From positions 434,001-498,000 of the forward strand of contig NZ_FNGY01000001.1 of the NCBI RefSeq assembly GCF_900103665.1: DNA of 64,000 nt. Reading direction: 5' to 3'. Origin of the DNA: Pedobacter steynii. Lineage in GTDB: Bacteria > Bacteroidota > Bacteroidia > Sphingobacteriales > Sphingobacteriaceae. The notes under the pieces are model-generated. The model was not told where the DNA came from, searched no databases, and saw nothing but the letters and a program-made list of their open reading frames with translations. Shown piece after piece: positions 16,944 through 26,557 of this stretch (within the stretch, counting starts at the first letter, position 1; every line of letters begins with the position of its first letter). The position numbers and the translations under genes were made by a program.

Positions 16944-19685
16944 TTGAAACTTTTAAGCGACATCATTTTTTTAAAACGGCTTGTTTTATTAACAATTGTT
17001 AGTATTCCGGCATTTGCATCTTCTGGTTTTTCCTCCACGCAACAGGTCGTACCTCAGGTAGATACCGCTAAAAGGAGTGGTATTAAACCCGGAATGAAAC
17101 CCGGGCTAAAAAGTAATCCTGCGGATACTTCAAAATCCAGCGATAAGATTGAATACTCCGCTAAAGATTCAACGAAAGTTGATAAAAAAGAAGGCATCAT
17201 TTATTTATATGGCCGTGCAAGGGTGGTATATCAGGGATTGGAGCTGGATGCCGATTACATTACTTACAATACTAAAACCCATCAGATTTTTGCCAGCGGA
17301 AAAAATGATGCCAAAGGTAAATATGTAGGCCGGCCTATTTTTAAAATGCCCGGACAGGGAAGTTCCCTGGCAGATTCCTTACGTTATAACACCGAAACTG
17401 CTGCCGGAAAGATTTACGGTGTGTTCACAGAGCAGGAAGGTGGCTTTTTCTCCGGCGGACTCGCCAAGAAACAACCTGATGATGAAATTCACAGTAAAGG
17501 ACAAACTTATAGTACCTGTAATTTGCCACATCCCCATTTCGGGATTCACATTACCAAAGGTATCGTCACGGAGAATCAGATCATTACCGGGCCGGTTTAC
17601 TTAAAAATAGAAGATATTCCTTTGCCCATCGGACTGCCCTTTGCCTTTTTTCCAAAGCCAAATAAGAAGTCGTCCGGTATTATTTTACCCAGCCCCGGTG
17701 AAGATTATACCAGAGGTTTCTTTTTAAGAGACGGTGGGTATTATATGGGCTTTAGTGATTATTTTGATGCCAAACTGATCGGATCAATTTATACAGGTGG
17801 TTCTTACGATTTAAACCTGACCTCTACCTATACTAAAAGATATAAATACAATGGAAATATCGCTTTAAGCTATTCCAGCATTGTCACCGGATCTGAAGGT
17901 ACAAAACGTTTCGGCAGAGAAAAGCCTTTTGCGATCAACTGGTCCCACAATCAAAATGCAAATGCGAGCCCCGGAAGTACACTCAGTGCCTCGGTAAATA
18001 TCAGGACCAGTACTTATAATAGCCTCACGGCAGCCGGTAATACCTATGATCCGATCCCACTTTCACAAAATATTTTAACTTCTTCTGTGAATTATTCTAA
18101 ACAACTTTTTGGAGATTTGTTTAGCCTTTCACTGGCCGGAAGGGTAACTCAGGATGTATCCAGAAAAACGGTTGACCTGACCTTGCCGGATATCAGTTTA
18201 AACATGTCAAGACAAATCTTTCCTTTTGCCTCTCCAAACAGGGTTGGAGATCCAAAATGGTATGAGAAAATTTCTGTCGGATATACTATGCAGAGCAGTA
18301 ATGCGGTGACTTCAGCCGATAGTCTGTTGTTTAAGCGTCAGACCCTGAGTAAATTCAGAAACGGGATGCAGCACAATATTCCGATCCAGATGAATTTTAA
18401 TGTATTAAAGTATTTCAATTTTGGAACGAGTGTAAACTATAAAGAAACCTGGCATTTTCAGTCGATCAAAAAGACTTTTATGAAAGCCACGGGTAGTGCG
18501 ACAGACCTGACCAGGATTGACACGATTCCTGGGTTTAACCGTTATGGAACCTATAATATTGGTGGTTCAGTCGGTACGAAGATTTACTCGACTGCGCAAT
18601 TTACGAAATTAGGAAATCTGAAAGCAATCCGACACGTCATGTCACCGAATATTGGTTTTAGCTATGCGCCTGATTTTTCAGACCCAAAAATGGGAAATTA
18701 TTTGATAGCGAGATATGCAGACGGTAAGACGGTACCGGAATTAAAGAGGCCGGATGGATCTTACGATATGGACGCGGATGGAAATGCGATAAAACCGCTT
18801 ACCTACGCCCGCCAGGAGGGGATGTTATATCAGGGACCGCCCCGGGGCAGACAGGCCAGTATGTCCTTCACTTTGCAGAATACCGTAGAAGCGAAGGTTG
18901 CGGTACCAAACGATACGACTGGAAAAGGCGAAAAGAAAGTACCCATTATTAATAACCTGAGCATCAGTACCAGTTATAATTTTCTTGCACCGAAATTTAA
19001 GCTCAGCCCGTTTAATATTTCAGGAAGTACCCCTTTTACCCCTAAATTCCAGGTAAATTACAACGCAGTGCTTAATCCATATCTTGTTGGGAGGGATTCT
19101 TTGGTTAACGGTATAAAGACACCTGTACAACCATTTTTGCTGGATAAATATGTATGGCAGCGGGGGAGATTACCCCGGCTTACCTCTTTTGGCTTGTCAT
19201 TTGATTATAGTCTGAACCCTGAAGCCCTGAAAAGAAAAAATATAAACCAACAGGAGCAGCGCGATCAAAACATTCAGAAAGGAATGACTCCGGAGCAGGC
19301 AGAAGCAATGGCCCTGGTGAGCAGGGATCCAAATGCTTTTGTGGATTTCAAAATTCCATGGAACTTCGCCTTTAGGTACGCCTTTAATTACAATACCAAT
19401 GATGCGGGCGAGCAAGGCAGGTATACCAATAGTTTGTCTTTTAACGGAGATGCCAACATTACCCCTAAATGGAAAGTAACTTTTAATTCCGGCTGGGACT
19501 TTCAGGCGAAAAACTTTACCATGACCACATTCGGGATCTACCGTGACCTGCATTGCTGGGACATGAGCTTTAGCTGGGTGCCATTCGGTGCCTATCAGAG
19601 TTATTCTGTAGACATCAAGGTGAAAGCTTCTGTACTACAGGATCTGAAACTGAGCAAGAGAAAGAATTACTATACGAGATACTAA
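16944..19685 (+). CDS. lptD: LPS-assembly protein LptD (OstA-like)
   Basis: 913 residues. An N-terminal membrane/signal segment (FLKRLVLLTIVSIPAFASS) precedes a linker, an OstA/LptA-like beta-jellyroll (about 65-230: ARVVYQGLELDADYITYNTKTHQIFASG, then TYSTCNLPHPHFGIHITKGIVTENQIITGPVYLKI) and a large C-terminal barrel. This is the layout of the putative LptD of Bacteroidota, which inserts lipopolysaccharide in the outer leaflet. TTG at 16944 is the only workable start before the signal segment. Divergent from two amidase genes and the MCE gene; cinA follows after 10 bases. Confidence 0.9.
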   Translation: MKLLSDIIFLKRLVLLTIVSIPAFASSGFSSTQQVVPQVDTAKRSGIKPGMKPGLKSNPADTSKSSDKIEYSAKDSTKVDKKEGIIYLYGRARVVYQGLELDADYITYNTKTHQIFASGKNDAKGKYVGRPIFKMPGQGSSLADSLRYNTETAAGKIYGVFTEQEGGFFSGGLAKKQPDDEIHSKGQTYSTCNLPHPHFGIHITKGIVTENQIITGPVYLKIEDIPLPIGLPFAFFPKPNKKSSGIILPSPGEDYTRGFFLRDGGYYMGFSDYFDAKLIGSIYTGGSYDLNLTSTYTKRYKYNGNIALSYSSIVTGSEGTKRFGREKPFAINWSHNQNANASPGSTLSASVNIRTSTYNSLTAAGNTYDPIPLSQNILTSSVNYSKQLFGDLFSLSLAGRVTQDVSRKTVDLTLPDISLNMSRQIFPFASPNRVGDPKWYEKISVGYTMQSSNAVTSADSLLFKRQTLSKFRNGMQHNIPIQMNFNVLKYFNFGTSVNYKETWHFQSIKKTFMKATGSATDLTRIDTIPGFNRYGTYNIGGSVGTKIYSTAQFTKLGNLKAIRHVMSPNIGFSYAPDFSDPKMGNYLIARYADGKTVPELKRPDGSYDMDADGNAIKPLTYARQEGMLYQGPPRGRQASMSFTLQNTVEAKVAVPNDTTGKGEKKVPIINNLSISTSYNFLAPKFKLSPFNISGSTPFTPKFQVNYNAVLNPYLVGRDSLVNGIKTPVQPFLLDKYVWQRGRLPRLTSFGLSFDYSLNPEALKRKNINQQEQRDQNIQKGMTPEQAEAMALVSRDPNAFVDFKIPWNFAFRYAFNYNTNDAGEQGRYTNSLSFNGDANITPKWKVTFNSGWDFQAKNFTMTTFGIYRDLHCWDMSFSWVPFGAYQSYSVDIKVKASVLQDLKLSKRKNYYTRY

Positions 19686-19695
19686 ACCCATTGAT

Positions 19696-20943
19696 ATGCT
19701 GGCGGAAATTATAACCATAGGCGACGAAATCCTGATTGGTCAGATTGTAGATACCAATTCTGCATGGATGGCCAAACAATTGAACCTGATCGGAATGAAG
19801 GTGAAACAGATCACCTCCGTCTCTGACGATGCTGACCATATCATAGAAGCGTTACAGCAGGCCGAAAATAGAGCGGATATCATTCTGATTACCGGAGGAC
19901 TAGGCCCTACAAAGGATGACATCACCAAGGTAACACTGGCAAAATATTTCAATATGGGTTTCAGAAGAGATGAAGAAACCCTGCAGCATGTGACCGGGAT
20001 CTTTGAACGCCTTAACCGGCCAATGATTGAGCTGAACAGAAAACAGGCTGATGTTCCGGATGGATGTACGGTGATCAAAAACAAAAATGGAACTGCCCCA
20101 TGCATGTGGTTTGAGGAACATGGAAAGATCTTTGTCTCTATGCCGGGTGTTCCTTTTGAGATGATGTATTTAATGGATGATGAAATCATTCCAAGAATCA
20201 AAACTGCTTTTAAACTTCCCGCCATCTACCATAAAACAATCCTGACTTCAAATATCGGGGAATCTTTTCTTGCGGTAGAAATTGAAGAAATCGAAGATGC
20301 CTTACCTGCGCATATCAAGCTGGCCTACCTGCCAAGGCTCGGTCAGGTCAGACTACGTTTAAGCACTTCCGGAACGGATGAGGAGCTCCTGAAACAGGAA
20401 GTAGAGGTCCATGCGCAACAGATCGTAACCAAAATAAAGAAGTACGTGGTTGCAGAAGAGGATATTGCTTTAGAAAAAGTCATACTGAACTTTATGGAAG
20501 CGCGAAAACTGACACTTTCTACGGCCGAAAGCTGTACCGGAGGATATATTGCACACCTGATTACCCAGCATCCGGGATGTTCTTCTGTTTATGAAGGAGG
20601 AGCGGTGACCTATTCTTACGAACTTAAAATGTCTATTCTTGGCGTTCAGCAGGAAACTTTGGCCAAATATGGTGCAGTGAGTGAAGAAACGGTTAAAGAG
20701 ATGGCTTTAGGTGCAATAAAACATTTTAAAACAGATTATGCGGTAGCCGTGAGCGGCATTGCCGGACCGGACGGTGGTTTGCCTGATAAACCTGTCGGAA
20801 CTGTCTGGATAGCAGTAGCTCATGCCAAAGGTGTGGTGTCGAAAGTATTCAGTTTTGGCAACAAAAGAGCACAGAATATCGAACGCTCTGCCAGTGCTGC
20901 CTTGTCAATGATTTTGAACGAACTCCAGCAACATGAGGATTAA
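19696..20943 (+). CDS. cinA: CinA family protein (nicotinamide-nucleotide amidase-type)
   Basis: 415 residues in two domains. The N-terminal MoCF_biosynth-like domain (about 1-170) has MLAEIITIGDEILIGQIVDTNSAWM, ILITGGLGPTKDD and MPGVPFEMMYLM. The C-terminal CinA amidase domain (about 255-412) has LTLSTAESCTGGYIAHLIT (catalytic Ser/Thr region), YEGGAVTYSYELKMSILGV and VAVSGIAGPDGGLPDKPVGTVWIAVA. CinA deamidates NMN and can act as an ADP-ribose pyrophosphatase. It is full length and follows lptD closely, though a functional link is not apparent. Confidence 0.94.
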   Translation: MLAEIITIGDEILIGQIVDTNSAWMAKQLNLIGMKVKQITSVSDDADHIIEALQQAENRADIILITGGLGPTKDDITKVTLAKYFNMGFRRDEETLQHVTGIFERLNRPMIELNRKQADVPDGCTVIKNKNGTAPCMWFEEHGKIFVSMPGVPFEMMYLMDDEIIPRIKTAFKLPAIYHKTILTSNIGESFLAVEIEEIEDALPAHIKLAYLPRLGQVRLRLSTSGTDEELLKQEVEVHAQQIVTKIKKYVVAEEDIALEKVILNFMEARKLTLSTAESCTGGYIAHLITQHPGCSSVYEGGAVTYSYELKMSILGVQQETLAKYGAVSEETVKEMALGAIKHFKTDYAVAVSGIAGPDGGLPDKPVGTVWIAVAHAKGVVSKVFSFGNKRAQNIERSASAALSMILNELQQHED

Positions 20944-20958
20944 GTGTCCGAAATACTT

Positions 20959-20966
20959 TACTTTTG
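20959..20966 (+). promoter_or_regulatory. -7 promoter element for the E2 gene
   Basis: TACTTTTG is an exact TAnnTTTG match, 27 bases before the E2 ATG, which implies a short leader. No clear -33 element. Confidence 0.55.
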
Positions 20967-20993
20967 TACCTGATACCAATCATAAAATAAAAA

Positions 20994-22325
20994 ATGGCTC
21001 AATACGAATTATTGTTACCTAAAATGGGGGAGAGCGTTGCGGAAGCAACCATTATCAAATGGGCGAAACAACCAGGAGATATGATAGAATTGGACGATAC
21101 AATTTTGGAAATCGCTACTGATAAGGTAGATTCTGAAGTTCCATCACCAATCGCCGGTAAGTTAATCAAACAGTTATTCAAGGAAGATGAAGTGGTTCAG
21201 GTAGGTGCAGTGATTGCAATTATCGAAACCGATGCCAATGCCGTTGCAGCACCTGCTGAAACAGCAGCAGCACAGCCGGAAGCGGAAACGGTAACCGAAC
21301 AGATTCCCGGTACAGAACAGTTGCCTTCAAACGATGCAACAGCAGAGCCGGTGAAGCAAAGTAGTTCAGATCGTTTTTACTCACCATTGGTGAAAAATAT
21401 CGCTGCTCAGGAAAATATTGAGCTCAGCGAATTGGACCGCATTACAGGTACAGGAGCAGAAGGACGTTTAACAAAAGATGACCTCTTAAATTATATTCAA
21501 CAGAAAACAGGTGGTGTTGCGCCTACAGCAACAGCAGCAGTTCAGGCAGCAGTTCCTGTAGTCAGCAGTCAGCCAGCACCTTCCAAGCCGGTACAACCGG
21601 TAGTGAGCATGAATGGCGGTGATGAAATCATTGAGATGGACAGGATGCGCAAGCTGATTGCCGATCACATGGTGATGAGCAAGCACAATTCCCCGCATGT
21701 CACTTCCTTCGTGGAAGCTGACGTAACCAATATGGTGATGTGGCGTGAAAAAGTGAAACGCAATTTTGAGAAGCGCGAAAATGAGAAAATCACTTTCACA
21801 CCGATCTTTATCGAAGCGGTAACCAAAGCAATTAAAGACTTCCCGATGATCAATGTTTCTGTGAATGGAACGCAGATCATCAAGAAAAGAGATATTAATA
21901 TCGGTATGGCGGCAGCTTTGCCAAGCGGAAACCTGATTGTTCCGGTCATCAAAAATGCAGATCAGCTGAACCTGGTAGGTTTAACGAAATCGGTGAATGA
22001 CCTGGCCATCCGCGCCCGTAATTCAAAGCTTAAACCAGACGAAACTCAGGGTGGAACATTTACCCTGACCAATGTAGGTTCTTTTGGAAACGTAATGGGA
22101 ACACCCATTATCAACCAGCCTCAGGTAGCAATCCTTGCTGTAGGTGCGATCAAAAAGAAACCGGCTGTATTGGAGACTGAATTTGGGGATGTCATTGCCA
22201 TCCGTCACATGATGTTCCTTTCGCTTTCTTATGACCACAGGGTGGTAGATGGTGCCCTGGGTGGATCATTTGTCCGCAGGGTAGCAGATTACCTGGAAAG
22301 CTGGGACATCAACCGGGAGATCTAA
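20994..22325 (+). CDS. Dihydrolipoamide acyltransferase (E2) of a 2-oxoacid dehydrogenase
   Basis: 443 residues. One lipoyl domain (1-78, lipoyl-lysine K44 in ATDKVDSEVPSP), an Ala/Pro/Glu-rich linker, a peripheral subunit-binding domain (about 126-167, YSPLVKNIAAQENIEL...GRLTKDDLLNYI), a second linker, and the catalytic domain with the active-site HxxxDG in SYDHRVVDGALGG (H415, D419). It serves a pyruvate, branched-chain or 2-oxoglutarate complex; the motif pattern with a single lipoyl domain fits the branched-chain or generic E2 type in Bacteroidota, but the substrate cannot be fixed. No E1 or E3 gene is adjacent. Confidence 0.92.
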   Translation: MAQYELLLPKMGESVAEATIIKWAKQPGDMIELDDTILEIATDKVDSEVPSPIAGKLIKQLFKEDEVVQVGAVIAIIETDANAVAAPAETAAAQPEAETVTEQIPGTEQLPSNDATAEPVKQSSSDRFYSPLVKNIAAQENIELSELDRITGTGAEGRLTKDDLLNYIQQKTGGVAPTATAAVQAAVPVVSSQPAPSKPVQPVVSMNGGDEIIEMDRMRKLIADHMVMSKHNSPHVTSFVEADVTNMVMWREKVKRNFEKRENEKITFTPIFIEAVTKAIKDFPMINVSVNGTQIIKKRDINIGMAAALPSGNLIVPVIKNADQLNLVGLTKSVNDLAIRARNSKLKPDETQGGTFTLTNVGSFGNVMGTPIINQPQVAILAVGAIKKKPAVLETEFGDVIAIRHMMFLSLSYDHRVVDGALGGSFVRRVADYLESWDINREI

Positions 22326-22372
22326 GGAGCTCCTGAAAATAACTGAATACGTAGAAGAATTACTGAATACGC

Positions 22373-22400
22373 AAAAGGCCCCGAAATTCGGGGCCTTTTT
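22373..22400. terminator. Bidirectional terminator between E2 and hom
   Basis: Strong stem AAAAGGCCCCGAA / TTCGGGGCCTTTTT with A and T flanks, between converging genes. Confidence 0.92.
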
Positions 22401-22420
22401 ACGATCAAAACAATTTATTA

Positions 22421-23662
22421 TTAATTAAAAAGTACTTCCTCTTCAGTAACCGTCTGAATCTGTTGTTCTGTGTAGGTATACCTTCCTGTATGGGCGATAA
22501 ACACATCTTTTTGCTCCAGTAAACTACGGTTGGCCAATAAGGTTTTTAAGCTTACACTTCCGATCACATATTTGTAATCCTGACGTGAGAAGCGTTCTAC
22601 AATATTCTCTACCTGTAATTTTTCTACAGTATATTCATGAACATAACGCAGGTAAACTTCGATGTTTACATTATCCGTGTGGATCAATCCGTTTTGCTGG
22701 TGGTATTTTTTGTACTCGTAACGGTAATCATATCTCAATGCGGCGATGTCTGAAAGTACTGCTGCACCTGTTGGATGGCCACCTGCACCTTTTCCGAAAA
22801 AGAACTGCTTGTCGGCAAAAGCCGCCTGAACCGTTACCCCATTGTATTCGTTCTCTACATTGTAAAGGAAATCATCGGATTTAACAAATTTCGGCAACAC
22901 ATAGGTAACCACTTGTTTGGTGCTGATTTTACGTGCAGTAGGAACAAGTTTGATCTTGAAGTTTTTCTCTCTTGCATACCTGATGTCGTTTTCGCTCAGG
23001 TTTTGAATGCCGATATTCAGGATTTTATCCGGATTAATGAACAAGCCATAAGCATGTGCGGTAGCGATCGCCAGTTTGAATTTAGGGTCATAACCACCCA
23101 CATCCAGAATAGGATCAGTCTCTGCAAAGCCAAGGTCCTGTGCCTGCTTTAAAGCAACGCCATATTCCAGGTTTTCATTGAAGATTTTGGAAAGGATATA
23201 GTTGGAAGAACCGTTAAAGATTCCGCTGATGCCGTGAAGCAATTCATTGTCGTAATATTCTTCCAGGTTTCTGATGATGGGAATACTTCCGCATACCGCA
23301 CCTTCATAAAGTAAGGAAGCGCCATGTTTTTCCTGTAATTCTACCAGTTCTGCCAAATGGGTAGCGATCATTTTCTTGTTGGCAGAAACCACGTTTTTAC
23401 CACTGATCAGGGCACGTTTGGTAATGGTGAAGGCCGCATCTGCATCATCGATCAGTTCGACAATGGTATTGATCTCTTCGTTATTTAAAATCTCGTCGTG
23501 ATTGGTGGTGAAAAGGTGTGCATCTAAGCTGCGTTTCTTATCCGGGTTTTTGATGGCGATTTTAATGATCTCCAGGTTAAGGTCCTGACCACGAATGATG
23601 TCGTGTAATCCCTGCCCTACAACTCCAAATCCAAATAAACCAATTTTAAGTTTCTTGCTCAT
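22421..23662 (-). CDS. hom: Homoserine dehydrogenase
   Basis: Reduces aspartate semialdehyde to homoserine. 413 residues with the N-terminal nucleotide-binding motif IGLFGFGVVGQGL, the conserved VSANKKMIATH, YEGAVCGSIPIIRNL, GISGIFNGSSNYILSKI and DPILDVGGYDPKFKLAI, and a C-terminal region (about 325-413) of ACT-domain size. It is the monofunctional form without a fused aspartokinase. Last gene of the leftward metY-metX-hom operon (7 bases after metX), so it should share SAM-riboswitch control. Confidence 0.95.
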   Translation of the reverse strand: MSKKLKIGLFGFGVVGQGLHDIIRGQDLNLEIIKIAIKNPDKKRSLDAHLFTTNHDEILNNEEINTIVELIDDADAAFTITKRALISGKNVVSANKKMIATHLAELVELQEKHGASLLYEGAVCGSIPIIRNLEEYYDNELLHGISGIFNGSSNYILSKIFNENLEYGVALKQAQDLGFAETDPILDVGGYDPKFKLAIATAHAYGLFINPDKILNIGIQNLSENDIRYAREKNFKIKLVPTARKISTKQVVTYVLPKFVKSDDFLYNVENEYNGVTVQAAFADKQFFFGKGAGGHPTGAAVLSDIAALRYDYRYEYKKYHQQNGLIHTDNVNIEVYLRYVHEYTVEKLQVENIVERFSRQDYKYVIGSVSLKTLLANRSLLEQKDVFIAHTGRYTYTEQQIQTVTEEEVLFN

Positions 23663-23669
23663 CTAAGTA

Positions 23670-24728
23670 CTATGCTGTTTTATGTAATTTAATTATTTTC
23701 TTGTTGATACTTTCTTTCAGGAAGTTGCCGATCACATTGGTCAGAATGTCTGTCTCAATCAGGAAACCATCATGGCCATAAGCCGATTTGATGGAATGAA
23801 AGGCGGCATCCGGAATGTGTTTGGCCAGGAATTCCTGTTCGCTGATCGGGAACAATACATCGTTCTCTACGCCAATCACCAAAGTGTTTGGTTTTACGCC
23901 AGACAGGGCTTCTGTGACACTTTTACGGCCTCTGCCCACATTGTGGCTGTCCATCGCTTTGCTCAGGTACCAGTAGCTGTAAGCATTGAAACGCTTGCAC
24001 AACTTTTCTCCCTGGTAATTTTGGTAGGAAGAAGCGCGGAAAGAACCCGTCTTGTCGTTTACGCTTTCCAGCTGGGTATCGGTATAGGCATCGTAGCTGC
24101 GGTAAGACAATAAAGCAATGCTTCTTGCTGTTTTCAGACCCTTTAAACCGCCATCTGGTTTCTGCGCATAGAAACTTCTGTCGGTACTGATGGCCAGACG
24201 CTGACTTTCATTGAAAGCAATTCCCCATGGGGAATGAACGGCATTGGTGGCGACCAGGATCAGGTTCTCTATCGCTGAACCATCGGTGATGGCCCATTCC
24301 AGCGCTTGTTGTCCGCCAAGAGAACCGCCAATTAAGACTTTAATGTCTTTAATGCCCAGGTGTTCTGCCAGTAAACGGTGTGCAGAAACGAGGTCACGGA
24401 TCGTAAATTCCGGGAAAGAAAGGTAATAAGGTAATCCCGTTACAGGATTTTCGCTTAATGGATTGGTACTTCCATAATGGGAACCCAATACATTGGCGCA
24501 AATGATAAAATGTTCTTCCGGATTAAACAGGTCGTTATTTCCGAAAAGGCCTTTCCACCAATCCAGCACATCTGAGTTCGCCGTCAAAGCATGACAGGCC
24601 CAGATCACGTTGTCTTTCTTGGCGTTCAGTTTTCCATAGGTCTGATAAGCGAGCTCTATTTTGCGCAATTTTTTGCCATTTTCCAGCTTGAAAGTCTTGT
24701 TATGGGGATATGTGGAGATAGTGCTCAT
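23670..24728 (-). CDS. metX: Homoserine O-acetyltransferase
   Basis: Alpha/beta-hydrolase fold acyltransferase that activates homoserine for sulfhydrylation. 352 residues with the nucleophile elbow VLIGGSLGGQQALEWA, the catalytic Asp region VIGVENDVLFPISEQEFLAKHI and the catalytic His in SAYGHDGFLIETDIL. ANVLGSHYGSTNP near the N-terminus is typical of MetX. Acetyl rather than succinyl specificity is inferred from the family and from the adjacent metY. Three bases separate it from the metY stop. Confidence 0.95.
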   Translation of the reverse strand: MSTISTYPHNKTFKLENGKKLRKIELAYQTYGKLNAKKDNVIWACHALTANSDVLDWWKGLFGNNDLFNPEEHFIICANVLGSHYGSTNPLSENPVTGLPYYLSFPEFTIRDLVSAHRLLAEHLGIKDIKVLIGGSLGGQQALEWAITDGSAIENLILVATNAVHSPWGIAFNESQRLAISTDRSFYAQKPDGGLKGLKTARSIALLSYRSYDAYTDTQLESVNDKTGSFRASSYQNYQGEKLCKRFNAYSYWYLSKAMDSHNVGRGRKSVTEALSGVKPNTLVIGVENDVLFPISEQEFLAKHIPDAAFHSIKSAYGHDGFLIETDILTNVIGNFLKESINKKIIKLHKTA

Positions 24729-24731
24729 TGT

Positions 24732-26042
<1,311 letters not shown>

Positions 26043-26105
26043 TTATTCTTTTAAGCGTTTGGTAAATAAGGATTTAAGGAATCTGCTCATGCGGTAATCT
26101 TGCAT
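26043..26105 (-). CDS. 20-codon ORF abutting metY (possible coupled leader peptide)
   Basis: Encodes MQDYRMSRFLKSLFTKRLKE, strongly basic, with stop TAA 3 bases before the metY ATG. Its position could allow translational coupling. There is no other support (no conservation data), and chance is possible for an ORF this short. Confidence 0.35.
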   Translation of the reverse strand: MQDYRMSRFLKSLFTKRLKE

Positions 26106-26182
26106 AAGGGGATATAGCTGTTTAGCGTACCTCAAAGAGGCCTTCCGGATGGATCAAGAATGCAAAAGGAAGATTTTGTTGA

Positions 26183-26266
26183 TTATCGTATGCAACAGCA
26201 CATACAAATCGTATGCTGCGGGCAACAATAATTAAAAGAATCTGATGTAATTTTAACTGTTCTCAT
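26183..26266 (-). CDS. 27-codon Cys-rich leader peptide ORF
   Basis: ATG at 26266 lies 7 bases past the aptamer P1 end; the 27-residue product has Cys at positions 14, 15, 21, 23, 24 and 25, ending in CMCCCIR. Six Cys in the last 14 residues is far beyond expectation. The position, between a SAM-I riboswitch and a sulfur-assimilation gene, is that of a cysteine-sensing attenuator peptide: polycysteine uORFs are known to do this in mycobacteria. The GGAGAG in the 3' part of the aptamer lies about 13 bases upstream of its ATG and might act as ribosome-binding site, which SAM binding could hide. No classical terminator stem follows. Confidence 0.65.
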   Translation of the reverse strand: MRTVKITSDSFNYCCPQHTICMCCCIR

Positions 26267-26273
26267 TGTCTTA

Positions 26274-26385
26274 ATTTATCTCTCCAGATGGCACCATGCC
26301 AGCCGGTCAGGAATTGGCACCTTCTCCATTTTGGGAGGGTTGCCAGTGGGTCAAAGAGCCTGTCTCTCGCCACTTCTTTATAAAT
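26274..26385 (-). ncRNA. SAM-I (S-box) riboswitch
   Basis: Read on the minus strand it has the S-box landmarks in order: P1 5' strand ATTTAT, GAAGTGGCGAGAGACAGGCT, GACCCACTGGCAACCC, the conserved GGTGCCAATTCCTGACC, then CTGGAGAGATAAAT closing P1. The conserved GGCAACC and GGTGCCAATTCC blocks are the SAM-binding core. It lies about 235 bases before metY, in the transcript that carries metY-metX-hom, and should repress them when SAM is plentiful. Expression platform not identified: no clear terminator/antiterminator pair is seen downstream, so control may be translational or Rho-dependent. Confidence 0.92.
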
Positions 26386-26437
26386 CAAAACCCAGTTTAA
26401 GAGGTGATGACTTGAATAGCTTTCGCTAAGAATAGTT

Positions 26438-26469
26438 CAAATGTAAAGCTAAGTGACAAAATAACCAAA
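26438..26469 (-). promoter_or_regulatory. Promoter of the SAM-riboswitch/met operon
   Basis: On the minus strand: -33 TTTG (plus-strand 26466-26469), 20-bp spacer, exact -7 TACATTTG (26438-26445). The transcript should begin near 26431, giving a leader of about 390 bases before metY. Confidence 0.72.
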
Positions 26470-26557
26470 ATTATATTCTGGTTATTTTGTAATCAACTGA
26501 TAATAAGTATTATAAATTGTTGTTTTGAAATTTTATTTTTGTTAGTTTGGTTGTTTT

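Noticed and set aside
26130..26175. Terminator hairpin downstream of the Cys leader
   Set aside because: Only short stems (CCTC/GAGG and CTTCC/GGAAG) without a T tract were found.
26185..26216. Direct repeat ATCGTATGC twice, 23 bp apart, as an operator
   Set aside because: It lies within the Cys leader ORF and is explained by codon composition; no further support.
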